Shown: positions 37,176 through 45,921, counted from the stretch's first letter. The stretch: 64,000 bases of DNA from Streptoalloteichus hindustanus (GCF_900129375.1 NZ_FQVN01000011.1:85460-149459), one strand, 5' to 3'. Notes: a model not told the origin generated them from the letters alone. Made by a program: numbers and translations.

Positions 37176-37541
37176 TCAGGAGGTGGCGAAGAGGGCGACG
37201 ACCCTGACGACGCACAGGGCGAGGAAGGCCACCGGAGCGGCGAGCCACCGAACGTCCATGCGGTGCAGGATCAACGGGATGGCCTGCACGAACAACACGA
37301 GGAGCGCCAGGAATCCCGCGGCCGTCACGAAGAGGAGACTGCCGGCGAACCTGTCGGAGGGTTTGGCGCCGGACGGGAAGAACGACCAGACAAGCGGCAC
37401 CGCGGCGAGGGCGAGCAACAGACAACACAGGCCCTTCAGGACGATGAGGCCGGCGCCGCCGTCTCATGGCGGTGTCCGGTCTGTCCGCTCTCCCTGGCCC
37501 AGGGACACGATTCCTCCCGCTGTGGTGGCCGAACTCGTCAT
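37176..37541 (-). pseudogene. Small membrane protein gene interrupted by an in-frame TGA
   Basis: The ATG at 37541 overlaps the stop of the upstream gene (ATGA). It opens MTSSATTAGGIVSLGQGERT, hits TGA at codon 26 (37466-37464), and then continues in the same frame with clear coding bias: LIVLKGLCCLLLALAAVPLVW, LLFVTAAGFLALLVLFVQAI, WLAAPVAFLALCVVRVVALF, ending at 37176. The intact product would be ~121 residues with three membrane segments. A TTG at 37418 could give an 80-residue product if reinitiation occurs. Its position directly behind a putative cell-wall-active effector suggests an immunity or export role, but that is inference. Confidence 0.62.
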
Positions 37542-38925
37542 CGAAGCGCTTCCCGCGCCTGGGGTAATTCCCGTTGGAAGTTGTTCGCGTAGCCCTGGGC
37601 GTCCGGACCCCGCCAGTAGAGGCCGCCGTTGTAGCGCGCCGCCAACTCACGCCGTTGCTCTGGCGTCATCCCGTCCGGATCGGTGAGCGCGAAATCGCTG
37701 GACTGTTTCAGCTCCGCGAGGTGCTTGGCCGCGACGAAGACGCTCTCCTTGGGGTTGACCAGCGACGCGATGACCTCACCGCGCTGTTCCTCGGAGAGGT
37801 GGGCGGGGTCGTAGCCGAGAGTCTCCGCCGCCCGATGGACCTGGATGGCCATCGGGCCCATACGAGGTCTGGTCGGGTTCCCCCGCCAGCTTCCACGGTC
37901 GCATTCCACCCGGCAGGTTCTTCCGCGCCCAGTCGGTCGTGTCGTCCATCCACATGGGCTTGCCGCCCACCTCCTGGAAAGCGATTCCGGCGACGACATC
38001 GGCCGGTAAGCCGTACTTCGCGGCCGCGGCCTTGATGACCTCCCTGTTGTCCCTGATCCACCGCTGTCGGAACTGGTCCTCGGTCTCGCCGACGCCCACC
38101 TGCCAGCGGGCGAAGTCGGCCGTGCCCCAGGTGAGGTTGCCGCCGGGCAGCCGGGCCGCGTGGTCCCGCACCTCCCGGAGAGTCGTGGACACCAGGCCGG
38201 TGGCCGCCGGTCTGGTGGCCTCGGGAATCTCCCCCACGCCGGAGAGCCGGACGTTCGGGCCGTGCCGCGCCTCGGCCATCTCCTGCCGGATTCCCGGGGT
38301 TGAGCTGATGATCGACTCGGCCTTGGCGGAGTCCGCGCGGTAGTCCGGGAGCATGGCGTGGGCCTGCCCCGAGGACGGGGAGGCAGTGGTCGCGTGCGGC
38401 CAGCTCGATGCGCCGGGCCTCGTCGAAGGCGCTGCTGATCTCGGTCGACAGCCGGTCGCCCTCCGCCCGAACCGCGCTGTCGATCGTGAGCGGGTCGGAC
38501 AGCGCGTCCCAGACGCCCGTGGTCCGCGTGATGTCCTCCCACTGGCGCAGTGGCTCGGCGTCGTCGAAGGCGGGCGTGTGGCCGGACTGGTAGCGCTTCA
38601 GGAGTTCCCTGAGGCGATCCTGCTTCCGCTCCCCCTCCTCGAGACGGTCCTTCGCGCGTTTCAGCTCCCGCCCGTACTCGTCGAGCGCATCTCCCGCCTT
38701 CCGGAAGGCGGTCGCCAGGTGCTGCAGAAGAGTGACGGACTCGTCAAGCTTCCGGTCGTAGATCTCGTGCCCCCGCCCCACCCATTCAGTTCCGCTCCGC
38801 ACCTGCCCGAAGTCCGGGGGCGCCGACTGGATGGCCCGGTTCACCCGTCTGTATTCCTCGGCGTTGACGTCCACCATTCCTGGGTCCGCCTCGGCGAGGT
38901 ACTTCACGTCGCCCCAGTACGCCAT
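37538..38925 (-). pseudogene. Putative type VII-secreted effector with lytic-transglycosylase-like C-terminus, two frameshifts
   Basis: Three successive frames join into one ~460-residue protein. Frame 1 (38925 to ~38375) begins MAYWGDVKYLAEADPGM and is a helical, coiled-coil N-terminal region like those of WXG/LXG-type secreted proteins (FRKAGDALDEYGRELKRAKD). Frame 2 (to ~37860) holds EVIKAAAAKYGLPADVVAGI. Frame 3 (from ~37855) holds NPKESVFVAAKHLAEL and ELAARYNGGLYW. The last two parts resemble a lysozyme/lytic-transglycosylase fold. Each break is repaired by removing one base, near 38372-38386 and in GGGCCC at 37856-37860. ATG 38925 has GGGGG five bases before it. GmrSD and this cassette converge. 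Confidence 0.65.
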
Positions 38926-38960
38926 GCCCGCCCCCAAGAGGGACTGACGAAAAACACGTC

Positions 38961-39293
38961 TCAGCGCCGCTCGGGTGGAACAAGGGTTGTCTCCAGCAGG
39001 AAGCTGTCCATGTTCTGCTGGACCTTCTCGTCAACGACCGCGTGCTCCCGGCCTGTCTCGCGGAGCTTCGTCGCCAGCGCACCCAACAACACCACCGCGT
39101 CCTGGAACTGGTCGAACGCGAACGCGGTGAACCGCTCGGCCTGCCCACCGACGTCCAGCGGAGCCCGTGGCGCCCGTGCCCTGGTCGCCAACTCGACGTC
39201 AGGGCGAGCCGCCTCCAGATAGCCGGCGATTTTGACAAGCACATTCGCGTTATGGTTGATCGGCGCCGGTCTGCTCGTGAAGCCCTCCGTCAC
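38961..39293 (-). CDS. Small helical protein, WXG100-like secretion partner (tentative)
   Basis: A 110-residue protein, almost entirely helical (INHNANVLVKIAGYLEAARP, then FTAFAFDQFQDAVVLLGALA, TKLRETGREHAVVDEKVQQN). It has the size and helix-turn-helix hairpin build of ESX/WXG100-type substrates, although a strict W-x-G turn is absent. GTG 39293 is chosen because GGGGG lies six bases upstream; TTG 39299 is the longer alternative. It is 35 bases before the putative effector gene, the usual small-partner-then-effector order. No ESX secretion machinery genes are in the window. Confidence 0.65.
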   Translation of the reverse strand: MTEGFTSRPAPINHNANVLVKIAGYLEAARPDVELATRARAPRAPLDVGGQAERFTAFAFDQFQDAVVLLGALATKLRETGREHAVVDEKVQQNMDSFLLETTLVPPERR

Positions 39294-39592
39294 GGTCAAC
39301 CCCCTCGACCACGACCCCGTCGGCGCGAGCGACGGTATCCCCGCGCAAGGGAATTCACCTTATCGGACGGGTCACAATAGCCTAACCCGCCCGGCGGGGA
39401 CCCGACCGGCGCCTACCGGAGCCATCCTCTGGAGCAGCTCACCACGTCGACCAACCTTTTCGCAACCTGTTGCGGAGAGGGAAACGAACTCCGTCACGGC
39501 AATAAGCAACGCTCTCCCGCAGCAATTCTCTTTCCGCTCCGGAAATTCGGAGTCGAACTCGCGTTCTTGTCCAGGGTGGGGTTTCGTTCGGG

Positions 39593-40783
39593 TCACGGGG
39601 CGAGGTCGGCGAGGAGGAGGCCGCTGCGGGGTTTGGGGGTGAAGTAGGTGGCCTTGCGGGGCATCGTGCGGTGTTGGGCGTGGACCGCGAGGACGTCGGA
39701 GTAGGGGACGGGCGCGAGGAGCAGGAGCGCGTCGGCGTCGTCCGGGAGGCGGGCGGGGTCGGGCAACTGCGGGGCGGGCAGCGCTCGCACCTGGGGGCCG
39801 GCGGGGTCGACACCGAGGGCCTCGGCGAGGAGCAGGCGTTCGACGACGGAGTGGTCGATGCGCGGGCGGGGCTCGTGGGCGCCGGGCGGAGGGAGCTCGA
39901 TCTCGACGGCGCCGGCGCGGGTCACGGCGACAACGCGTCCGGGCCGGTCAGGCACGCGGGGATGCGTCGGGTGGAGCGTGAGGCCGGCGGCGCGCCAGGA
40001 GTCGGCGACGGCCTCCGGCGTCAGGCCGGTGCCGCGCAGAACCCGGTGGATCGAGCCGATGCGCAGGTCCGGCCCGCCGGTCACGAGCGCCAGCATGCCG
40101 CCGAGCCCGGCGGCTGCCGCGGCGGCGACCCGGTGGTTGCCGTCGGCGACCAGGAGGGGGTGGGCGGCGGCCGCGGCGAGCACGGCGTCGCGGTCCGGTC
40201 CGGGACCGAGCAGCCACAGCCGGTGCTCACGGCCACCTGAGTCCACTGTGGACACGGTTGGGACGCAGACTTCCGCGGTGGCGCGGCGAACCGCGTCGGT
40301 CAGCTCGTCTCCACCGGCCATCGGCACGAGCAGGGCCGCGCTCGTGGCGCAGCCGAGTCCACTGAGGACGGACGCGCGCTCGGCGACCACGTCGGCGTAG
40401 ACCTCCTCGGTGTGCCGGACACGGGCGAACCCGTCGGCGCCGACGGCGGCCGGGTCGACCAGGCACAGCACGCCGGACGCGGTGCCGTCCGGGCCGGTGA
40501 CGGTGTAGGGCGCGACGACGTCGTCGAAGCGGCGGTAGTGCGTCGCGCGCAGTCGGGCGAGGGTGGTCCTGGCCGTCGGCAGCGCGGCGGCGAGGTCGAA
40601 GCCGCCGGAGAGGGCGAGCGGGGTGCGGTGGGGGTGCTGCACCGCCAGCAGCGTGTCCGGGCCGGCCTCGGCCAGGGCGGCGCTCACCTGCTCGGGGTTG
40701 GCGAACTCGTCCACGTCCGGCCCGGGCACCCCGTCCCGCACCACCCACGCCGTCCGCAGTGGACGAACCGATCCCCTCGTCAT
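39593..40783 (-). CDS. DUF1015 family protein
   Basis: A 396-residue member of the DUF1015 family, whose function is unknown. Family hallmarks are THYRRFDDVVAPYTV near 90, the DGNHR box in LVADGNHRVAAAAAA (~215; DGHHR in most homologues), and the C-terminal MPRKATYFTPKPRSGLLLADL. It is shorter at the N-terminus than many members and begins with RPLRTAWVVRDG. It stands alone on the minus strand, with ~300 bases of non-coding DNA on each side. It is the first gene of the right-hand block that looks chromosomal rather than accessory. Confidence 0.88.
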   Translation of the reverse strand: MTRGSVRPLRTAWVVRDGVPGPDVDEFANPEQVSAALAEAGPDTLLAVQHPHRTPLALSGGFDLAAALPTARTTLARLRATHYRRFDDVVAPYTVTGPDGTASGVLCLVDPAAVGADGFARVRHTEEVYADVVAERASVLSGLGCATSAALLVPMAGGDELTDAVRRATAEVCVPTVSTVDSGGREHRLWLLGPGPDRDAVLAAAAAHPLLVADGNHRVAAAAAAGLGGMLALVTGGPDLRIGSIHRVLRGTGLTPEAVADSWRAAGLTLHPTHPRVPDRPGRVVAVTRAGAVEIELPPPGAHEPRPRIDHSVVERLLLAEALGVDPAGPQVRALPAPQLPDPARLPDDADALLLLAPVPYSDVLAVHAQHRTMPRKATYFTPKPRSGLLLADLAP

Positions 40784-41079
40784 TCCCCGATCGTGCCCCC
40801 GGGGGTGGGGAGGACACAGCGATCTGACTCACATCTGTCGCGCGCGTCCCACCGCTGCTCAGGAGCACCGGCGCGGCGTGCGCACGGGGTCCGAAACGAC
40901 ACCGGAGGTCGCGGAATCGGCTGGGGGAGGCCGCAAATCCGTCCAAAACGGTGTTACGTGGGGGTCCCCCCAATTTCATGATCGCGCGGGTGGGGAGCGG
41001 CGGGCAAGCCGCCGGATCGGGTGGACGGCGGGCGGTCGGCGGGGCGGTCATGGCGCGGATTGGTGGTTACCCTCGGGGT

Positions 41080-41562
41080 GTGAACGTCGAGGTGACCCCC
41101 CTGCCCGGTATCGGCACCCGCCAGGACTTCATGACCCGTTCCGGCCGACGCGTGGGCGTCGTGACCTACCGGGACGGCCGGTTCGACCTCATCATCTCCC
41201 AACGCGACGACCCCGACGCGTGCTCGGCGTCGATACCGCTCACCCCCGAGGAGTCGGCCACGCTGGCCAACCTCCTGGGCGCCCCGCAGCTGGTGGCCCA
41301 GCTCCGGGACGAGCAGCGGGACGTCGTCGGCATCGCCACCAAGCAGCTCCCGATCGTCCACGGCTCGCCCTTCGACGGGCGCACCCTCGGCGACACCGCG
41401 CTGCGCTCGCGCACCGGCGCGTCGGTGGTGGCCGTGGTCCGCGCCGGCGACGTGCACCCCTCGCCGCGCCCGGACTTCGTGTTCACCGGGGGCGACCTGC
41501 TCGTCGTGGTCGGCACGTCCGACGGCCTGAAGGCCGCGGCCGACCTGCTCGCGCACGGATAA
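41080..41562 (+). CDS. Cation:proton antiporter regulatory subunit (TrkA-C domain)
   Basis: A 160-residue cytoplasmic protein with an N-terminal KhtT-like segment (VNVEVTPLPGIGTRQDF) and a C-terminal RCK-C/TrkA-C ligand-binding domain (FDGRTLGDTALRSRTGASVV, FTGGDLLVVVGTSDGLKAA). GTG 41080 is chosen because homologues start here and TTACCCT lies seven bases upstream. That box is a plausible -10, which would make the mRNA leaderless. The open frame upstream to 40951 is not family-like. It is followed 17 bases later by the antiporter it presumably gates by nucleotide binding. Confidence 0.9.
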   Translation: MNVEVTPLPGIGTRQDFMTRSGRRVGVVTYRDGRFDLIISQRDDPDACSASIPLTPEESATLANLLGAPQLVAQLRDEQRDVVGIATKQLPIVHGSPFDGRTLGDTALRSRTGASVVAVVRAGDVHPSPRPDFVFTGGDLLVVVGTSDGLKAAADLLAHG

Positions 41563-41579
41563 GCGGCGGGGAACGACTG

Positions 41580-42755
41580 GTGCACTCGACCGCGGTTTCC
41601 CTGATCGAGCTCGGCGCGGTCTGCTTCGGGCTGGGCGTCCTCGGCCGGCTCGCGTGGCGGATCGGCATCTCCCCCATTCCGCTCTACCTGGTCGGCGGCC
41701 TCGCCTTCGGCCACGGCGGCCTGGTGCCCCTGGGCGGCATCCAGGAGTTCACCGACATCGCCGGCGAGATCGGCGTCATCCTGCTGCTGTTGCTGCTCGG
41801 CCTGGAGTACTCGGCCGCCGAACTGGTCACCGGGCTGCGCCGGTCCTGGATGGCGGGCGTGGTCGACCTGGTGCTCAACGCCGCGCCGGGCGCGGTCGCG
41901 GCCCTGCTGCTGGGCTGGGGGCCGGTGGGCGCGCTGGTGATGGCCGGCGTCACCTACATCTCCTCGTCCGGCATCGTGGCCAAGGTGCTCAGCGACCTGG
42001 GCCGGCTGGGCAACCGGGAGACCCCGGTGGTGCTGTCGGTCCTGGTCTTCGAGGACCTCGCGATGGCGCTCTACCTGCCGATCCTCACCGCGCTGCTCGC
42101 GGGCGTGACCTTCTGGGGCGGGCTGACCACCGTGGGCATCGCGCTGGTCACGATCACCGTCGTGCTGGTCGTGGCGCTGCGCTTCGGCCGGTACGTGTCG
42201 GCCGTGGTGGACAGCCCCGACCCCGAGGTCTTCCTGCTGCGCGTGCTCGGCGCGGCGCTGCTCGTGGCGGGCATCGCCTCCCAGCTCCAGGTGTCGGCCG
42301 CCGTCGGCGCGTTCCTGCTCGGCATCGCCATCTCCGGGTCCACGGCCGAGAACGCGACCCGGATGCTGGAGCCGCTGCGCGACCTGTTCGCCGCGTTGTT
42401 CTTCGTCGTCTTCGGCCTCAACACCGACCCGAGGCAGATCCCGCCGGTGCTGGGCACGGCGGTCGCGCTCGCCGTGGTGACCACGGTGACCAAGCTGGCC
42501 ACGGGCTGGTGGGCGGCGAGCCGGCAGGGCGTGCGCCGGCTCGGCCGGCTGCGGGCCGGCGCCGCGCTGGTGGCGCGGGGCGAGTTCTCCATCGTCATCG
42601 CCGGTCTGGCGGTGGCCTCCGGGGCGGTCGACCCCGACCTGGCGCCCCTGGCCACGGCCTACGTGCTGCTGATGGCCGTCATGGGCCCGGTGGCCGCCAG
42701 GGTGGTGGAGCCGCTGGCCCAGCGGGCGCTCACCCTGATGCCGCAGCGGACCTAG
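41580..42755 (+). CDS. CPA2-family cation:proton antiporter
   Basis: Membrane transporter of 391 residues with about 11-12 hydrophobic segments. It matches the Na+/H+ or K+/H+ exchanger domain: LYLVGGLAFGHGGLVP, GLEYSAAELV, TYISSSGIVAKVL, VLVFEDLAMALYLPIL with the conserved acidic pair, VGAFLLGIAISGS and ALVARGEFSIVIAGLA. It lacks the C-terminal TrkA-N domain of longer KefB types; the separate TrkA-C protein upstream supplies the regulatory part, as in KhtTU. GTG 41580 has GGGGA in front. It likely exports K+ or Na+ for pH and turgor control. A strong hairpin follows. Confidence 0.92.
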   Translation: MHSTAVSLIELGAVCFGLGVLGRLAWRIGISPIPLYLVGGLAFGHGGLVPLGGIQEFTDIAGEIGVILLLLLLGLEYSAAELVTGLRRSWMAGVVDLVLNAAPGAVAALLLGWGPVGALVMAGVTYISSSGIVAKVLSDLGRLGNRETPVVLSVLVFEDLAMALYLPILTALLAGVTFWGGLTTVGIALVTITVVLVVALRFGRYVSAVVDSPDPEVFLLRVLGAALLVAGIASQLQVSAAVGAFLLGIAISGSTAENATRMLEPLRDLFAALFFVVFGLNTDPRQIPPVLGTAVALAVVTTVTKLATGWWAASRQGVRRLGRLRAGAALVARGEFSIVIAGLAVASGAVDPDLAPLATAYVLLMAVMGPVAARVVEPLAQRALTLMPQRT

Positions 42756-42787
42756 CGCCGGCCCGCTCCACCACCAACCCCGACCCC

Positions 42788-42828
42788 GAGGTCGTGGTGA
42801 CGACGCACGCCGTCGTCACCACGACCTC
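42788..42828 (+). terminator. Hairpin terminator of the antiporter operon
   Basis: Perfect 18-bp arms (42788-42805 and 42811-42828; GAGGTCGTGGTGACGACG and its complement) around a five-base loop, 33 bases after the antiporter stop. Confidence 0.85.
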
Positions 42829-42876
42829 GCTCGGTCTCACGGCGCACCGGCCGGTCTGCCCCGCGGCTGTCCACTC

Positions 42877-42923
42877 CGTCCACTGTGGTCGTCTTCGACG
42901 TGGTCGGCCGACCACAGTGGACG
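42877..42923. repeat. Second inverted repeat built on CCACTGTGG, between antiporter and rluB
   Basis: CGTCCACTGTGGTCG (42877-42891) and its exact complement (42909-42923) flank a 17-base spacer. It could terminate rluB transcription from the minus side, or it could bind a protein. The remaining DNA between 42829 and 43078 shows no gene. Confidence 0.6.
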
Positions 42924-43078
42924 ATCTTGTTCTCCGCGCGTCGACGAAGAAGTCGCCGCCACAGCCGCTCCCTCCGATCAGGACAGTGATCGGAAGCGGA
43001 CCGGAGGAGAACGGCGACCAACCGCGACAGCCCCGCGTCCAGTCGTCCGGACGCGGGGCCGCGGGTGGCCAGTGCCGG

Positions 43079-43867
43079 TCAGAGACCGACGGCCGCGTAG
43101 AGCGAGCCGATCTCGGCGCGGTTGAGCGGGCGGAGCCGGCCCGGCTTGTGGTTGCCCAGCCGCACCTCGCCGATCGCGGTCCGCACCAGGCTGTCCACCG
43201 GGTGGCCGACCTCCTCCAACAGGCGGCGCACGATGTGCTTGCGGCCCTCGTGCAACACGACCTCGACCAGGGCGCGGTCGCGGAAGTGGTCGACCACGCG
43301 GAAGGAGTGGACCTTCACCGGCCCGTCCTCCAGCTCCACTCCGGCCCGCAGGCGCTTGCCCAGGTCGCGCGGGATCGGGGCGGGCACCTCCGCCACGTAG
43401 GTCTTGAGCACCTCGTAGGACGGGTGCATGAGCCGGTGGGCCAGCTCGCCGTCGTTGGTGAGCAGCAGCAGCCCCTCGGTGTCGGCGTCCAGCCGACCAA
43501 CGTGGAACAGCCGGTCCTCACGACCGAAGAGGTAGTCCCCGACGCAGGGACGGCCCCGGTCGTCGGACATCGTGCTCTGCACGCCCTTGGGCTTGTTGAG
43601 CGCGAGGTACACCCGGTCGTCCCGGACGATGACGCGCACGCCGTCGACGTGGATCACCGCCGTCTCCGGGTCGACCCGACGGCCCTGCTCCCGCACCACC
43701 TTGCCGTCCACGCTCACCCGGCCCTCGGCGATCAGCTCCTCCGCCGCGCGCCGGGAGGCCACGCCGGCCTTGGCCAGCACCTTCTGTAGCCGCACGCCCT
43801 CGGGGTGGTCAGGCCCGGGGTCGCCGGGCAGGTTCCGCACAGACAGGTCAGACATCGTCGATTGCAT
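43079..43867 (-). CDS. rluB: 23S rRNA pseudouridine synthase, RluB/RsuA family
   Basis: Converts a uridine in large-subunit rRNA to pseudouridine. An S4 RNA-binding domain opens the protein (VRLQKVLAKAGVASRRAAEE), followed by ALNKPKGVQST, the catalytic-Asp motif FHVGRLDADTEGLLLLTNDG, and the family end region ALVEVVLHEGRKHIVRRLLE. 262 residues from ATG 43867; an ATG at 43855 is equally possible, and both lie inside the scpB 3' end. Last gene of the xerD-parA-scpA-scpB-rluB run. In many actinobacteria cmk and der come shortly after. Confidence 0.94.
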   Translation of the reverse strand: MQSTMSDLSVRNLPGDPGPDHPEGVRLQKVLAKAGVASRRAAEELIAEGRVSVDGKVVREQGRRVDPETAVIHVDGVRVIVRDDRVYLALNKPKGVQSTMSDDRGRPCVGDYLFGREDRLFHVGRLDADTEGLLLLTNDGELAHRLMHPSYEVLKTYVAEVPAPIPRDLGKRLRAGVELEDGPVKVHSFRVVDHFRDRALVEVVLHEGRKHIVRRLLEEVGHPVDSLVRTAIGEVRLGNHKPGRLRPLNRAEIGSLYAAVGL

Positions 43868-44657
43868 CCACTTCGGGCAGCAGCGGGGCCAGTGGAGGCA
43901 GGTCCTCCAACGACGACAGCCCCAACCGCTCCAGGAAGAGCTCGGTGGTCCGGTACAGGATGCCCTGTGTGTCGGGGTCCTGACCGGCCTCCTCCACCAG
44001 ACCCCGGGCCAGCAGGGTCCGGATCACTCCGTCCACGTTCACGCCACGCACCGCGGCGACCCTGGCCCTGGTCACCGGTTGTCGGTACGCGATCACGGCG
44101 AGCGTCTCCAACGCCGCCCTGGTCAGCTTGGCGCGCTGGCCGTCGAGCAACATCCGCTCGACGTACGGCGCGTACCGGTCGCGGGTGTGGAACCGCCAGC
44201 CCTCGCCGACCCGGCGCAGGTCGATGCCGCGGTCCCCTTCAGCGTAGCCGGCCGCGAGCCGGCGGAGCGCGCCGCGCACCCTGGACACCGGCTGGCCCAA
44301 CGCCGAGGCGAGCAGGTCCTCCCCCGCCGGCGAGTCCACGACCAGCAACAACGCCTCCAACGCCGCGTCAAGGGCGGTGTCGTCGGCCAGATCGGGCAGG
44401 TCGGACTCGTTGGGGCGGGCGTCGGTCACGTCGGAGGAGTCGGCTCCCTCGCCGTCCGCCGGCCGCGGCTCGGGCCCGTCGACGTCGTCAGAGCTCGCCG
44501 TGCTGGCGCCGTCGTCGGCACCAGCGGCCACGCCGGCCACAACGTCCGCAGTGCCCACAACGTCCGCGGCGCCCGTGTCGGACGTCGTCCCGCGGCTCTC
44601 GGCGCGTCCGTCGACGGACACGGCCGGCTCCCGCACCCCACGAGGCGCCTCGCTCAC
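43848..44657 (-). CDS. scpB: Segregation and condensation protein B
   Basis: Winged-helix partner of the SMC-ScpA kleisin complex for chromosome condensation. 269 residues. The first ~85 are low-complexity, acidic and Ala/Asp/Ser-rich, an extension often seen in actinobacteria. The conserved core follows: LDAALEALLLVVDSPAG, GWRFHTRDRYAPYVERML, AALETLAVIAYRQPVTRARV and VDGVIRTLLARGLVEEAG. The GTG at 44657 overlaps the scpA stop (GTGA), indicating coupled production of the two subunits. Confidence 0.94.
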   Translation of the reverse strand: MSEAPRGVREPAVSVDGRAESRGTTSDTGAADVVGTADVVAGVAAGADDGASTASSDDVDGPEPRPADGEGADSSDVTDARPNESDLPDLADDTALDAALEALLLVVDSPAGEDLLASALGQPVSRVRGALRRLAAGYAEGDRGIDLRRVGEGWRFHTRDRYAPYVERMLLDGQRAKLTRAALETLAVIAYRQPVTRARVAAVRGVNVDGVIRTLLARGLVEEAGQDPDTQGILYRTTELFLERLGLSSLEDLPPLAPLLPEVDAIDDV

Positions 44658-45553
44658 CCGTACTCCTCCTCGTCCGTGCTGGCCAGGATCGCCTCGGCCG
44701 CCGCCCTGGCCTCCTCGACGCCGCCGCCGACCCATCGCACCCGCAGCTCGCCCAGCGGGTCCTCCTGGTCGAACAGCACGACGGTCTCGCGGTACAGCTC
44801 CAGCAGGGCCAGGAACCGGGCGACCACCTCGACGGTGTGCTCGCAGTCCGCGACGAGCTCACCGAAGGTGGCTGCCCCGACCTCGGCCAGCCGGACCCGC
44901 AGCAGGGCGACGTGCTCGCGCACGGACACCTGGTGCTGGTGGACGTGGTCCAGCGACACGCTGGGCGGCGGCTTCGGCCGGAACACCGCGGCGGCGATCT
45001 CCGCGAACCGCGCCGGGTCCACGCCGAGCAGGACCTCGGGCAGCAGGTCGGCGTACCGGTCCTCCAGCGCCACCGACCTCGGGTACCGGCGCAGCGCGGT
45101 CGCCTCCAGCTCGCCGAACAACGCCGCGACCTGCTTGAACGCCCGGTACTGCAGCAGCCGGGCGAACAGCAGGTCCCTGGCCTCCAGCAGCGCCAGGTCG
45201 GCCTCGTCCTCCACGTCCGCCGCCGGCAGCAGCCGGGCCGCCTTGAGGTCGAGCAGGGTCGCCGCGACCACCAGGAACTCGGTGGTCTCGTCCAGGTCCC
45301 ACTCGTCGCCCATCGAGCGGATGTGCGCGATGAAGTCGTCGGTCACCCGGTGCAGGGCCACCTCGGTGACGTCCATCTGGTGCTGCGCGATCAGTTGCAG
45401 CAGCAGGTCGAACGGGCCCTCGAAGTTCGCCAGCCGGACGGTGAACCGGCCGGTGGTCGGGGCGGCGACGTCCGCCGCGCCGCCCTCCGGAGCGCGCGCG
45501 GCAGCGGACGGTCCGGGGTCGCCCGAGCGACCCCCGTCATCGGCTGGGGTCAC
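44654..45553 (-). CDS. scpA: Segregation and condensation protein A (kleisin)
   Basis: Kleisin that bridges SMC heads. 299 residues with the characteristic N-terminal box FTVRLANFEGPFDLLLQLIA after a ~35-residue variable leader, then MDVTEVALHRVTDDFIAHI, EFLVVAATLLDLKAARLLP, and a C-terminal winged-helix part (TFGELVADCEHTVEVVARFL). GTG 45553 overlaps the upstream stop by four bases. Confidence 0.95.
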   Translation of the reverse strand: MTPADDGGRSGDPGPSAAARAPEGGAADVAAPTTGRFTVRLANFEGPFDLLLQLIAQHQMDVTEVALHRVTDDFIAHIRSMGDEWDLDETTEFLVVAATLLDLKAARLLPAADVEDEADLALLEARDLLFARLLQYRAFKQVAALFGELEATALRRYPRSVALEDRYADLLPEVLLGVDPARFAEIAAAVFRPKPPPSVSLDHVHQHQVSVREHVALLRVRLAEVGAATFGELVADCEHTVEVVARFLALLELYRETVVLFDQEDPLGELRVRWVGGGVEEARAAAEAILASTDEEEYG

Positions 45554-45921
45554 GCGTTCGACTCCGGGCGCAGCCGCCGCACGAGAACCGAGTCCGCGCC
45601 GTGCTGGTCGAGGTCGGCGAGCAGCACGGCCACCGCCTCGCGCACGATCCGCCCGCGGTCGACGGCCAGCCCGTGCTCCGCGCGCAGGAGCAGCCGCGCC
45701 TGCTCCAGCGCGACCAGCTCGTCGTCGGAGACGTAGACCGTGATCTTGGCGTCGTGCTTCTGCCGGCCGCTGCCGCGGCGGGCGGGCTCCGGCAGCGGCG
45801 TGGCCTGGTCGGCCGTCGCGCCGTCCCCGCCGGCGGCCGGCGCCGCGGCCGCGCGCTGGGGCACGGCGCTGGTGGGCCGGAACAGCTCGGCCGCTCCGGG
45901 CAGCGACGCGCGCCGGGTCAC
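45550..45921 (-). CDS. Small protein between parA and scpA, ribbon-helix-helix-like
   Basis: A 123-residue protein. The first ~60 residues are Ala/Pro-rich and disordered. Residues ~65-120 (KHDAKITVYVSDDELVALEQ, then LAVDRGRIVREAVAVLLADL) have the strand-helix-helix pattern of a ribbon-helix-helix DNA-binding domain. It is coupled on both sides by four-base overlaps (GTGA) with parA and scpA, so it probably serves the ParA-type ATPase or the condensin. I infer a centromere-binding or adaptor role; the family is not firmly recognised. Confidence 0.8.
   Translation of the reverse strand: MTRRASLPGAAELFRPTSAVPQRAAAAPAAGGDGATADQATPLPEPARRGSGRQKHDAKITVYVSDDELVALEQARLLLRAEHGLAVDRGRIVREAVAVLLADLDQHGADSVLVRRLRPESNA

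Noticed and set aside
37150..37650. 166-codon minus-strand frame rich in arginine
   Set aside because: It is the wrong frame of the effector end and the membrane gene; the membrane frame has normal codon bias.
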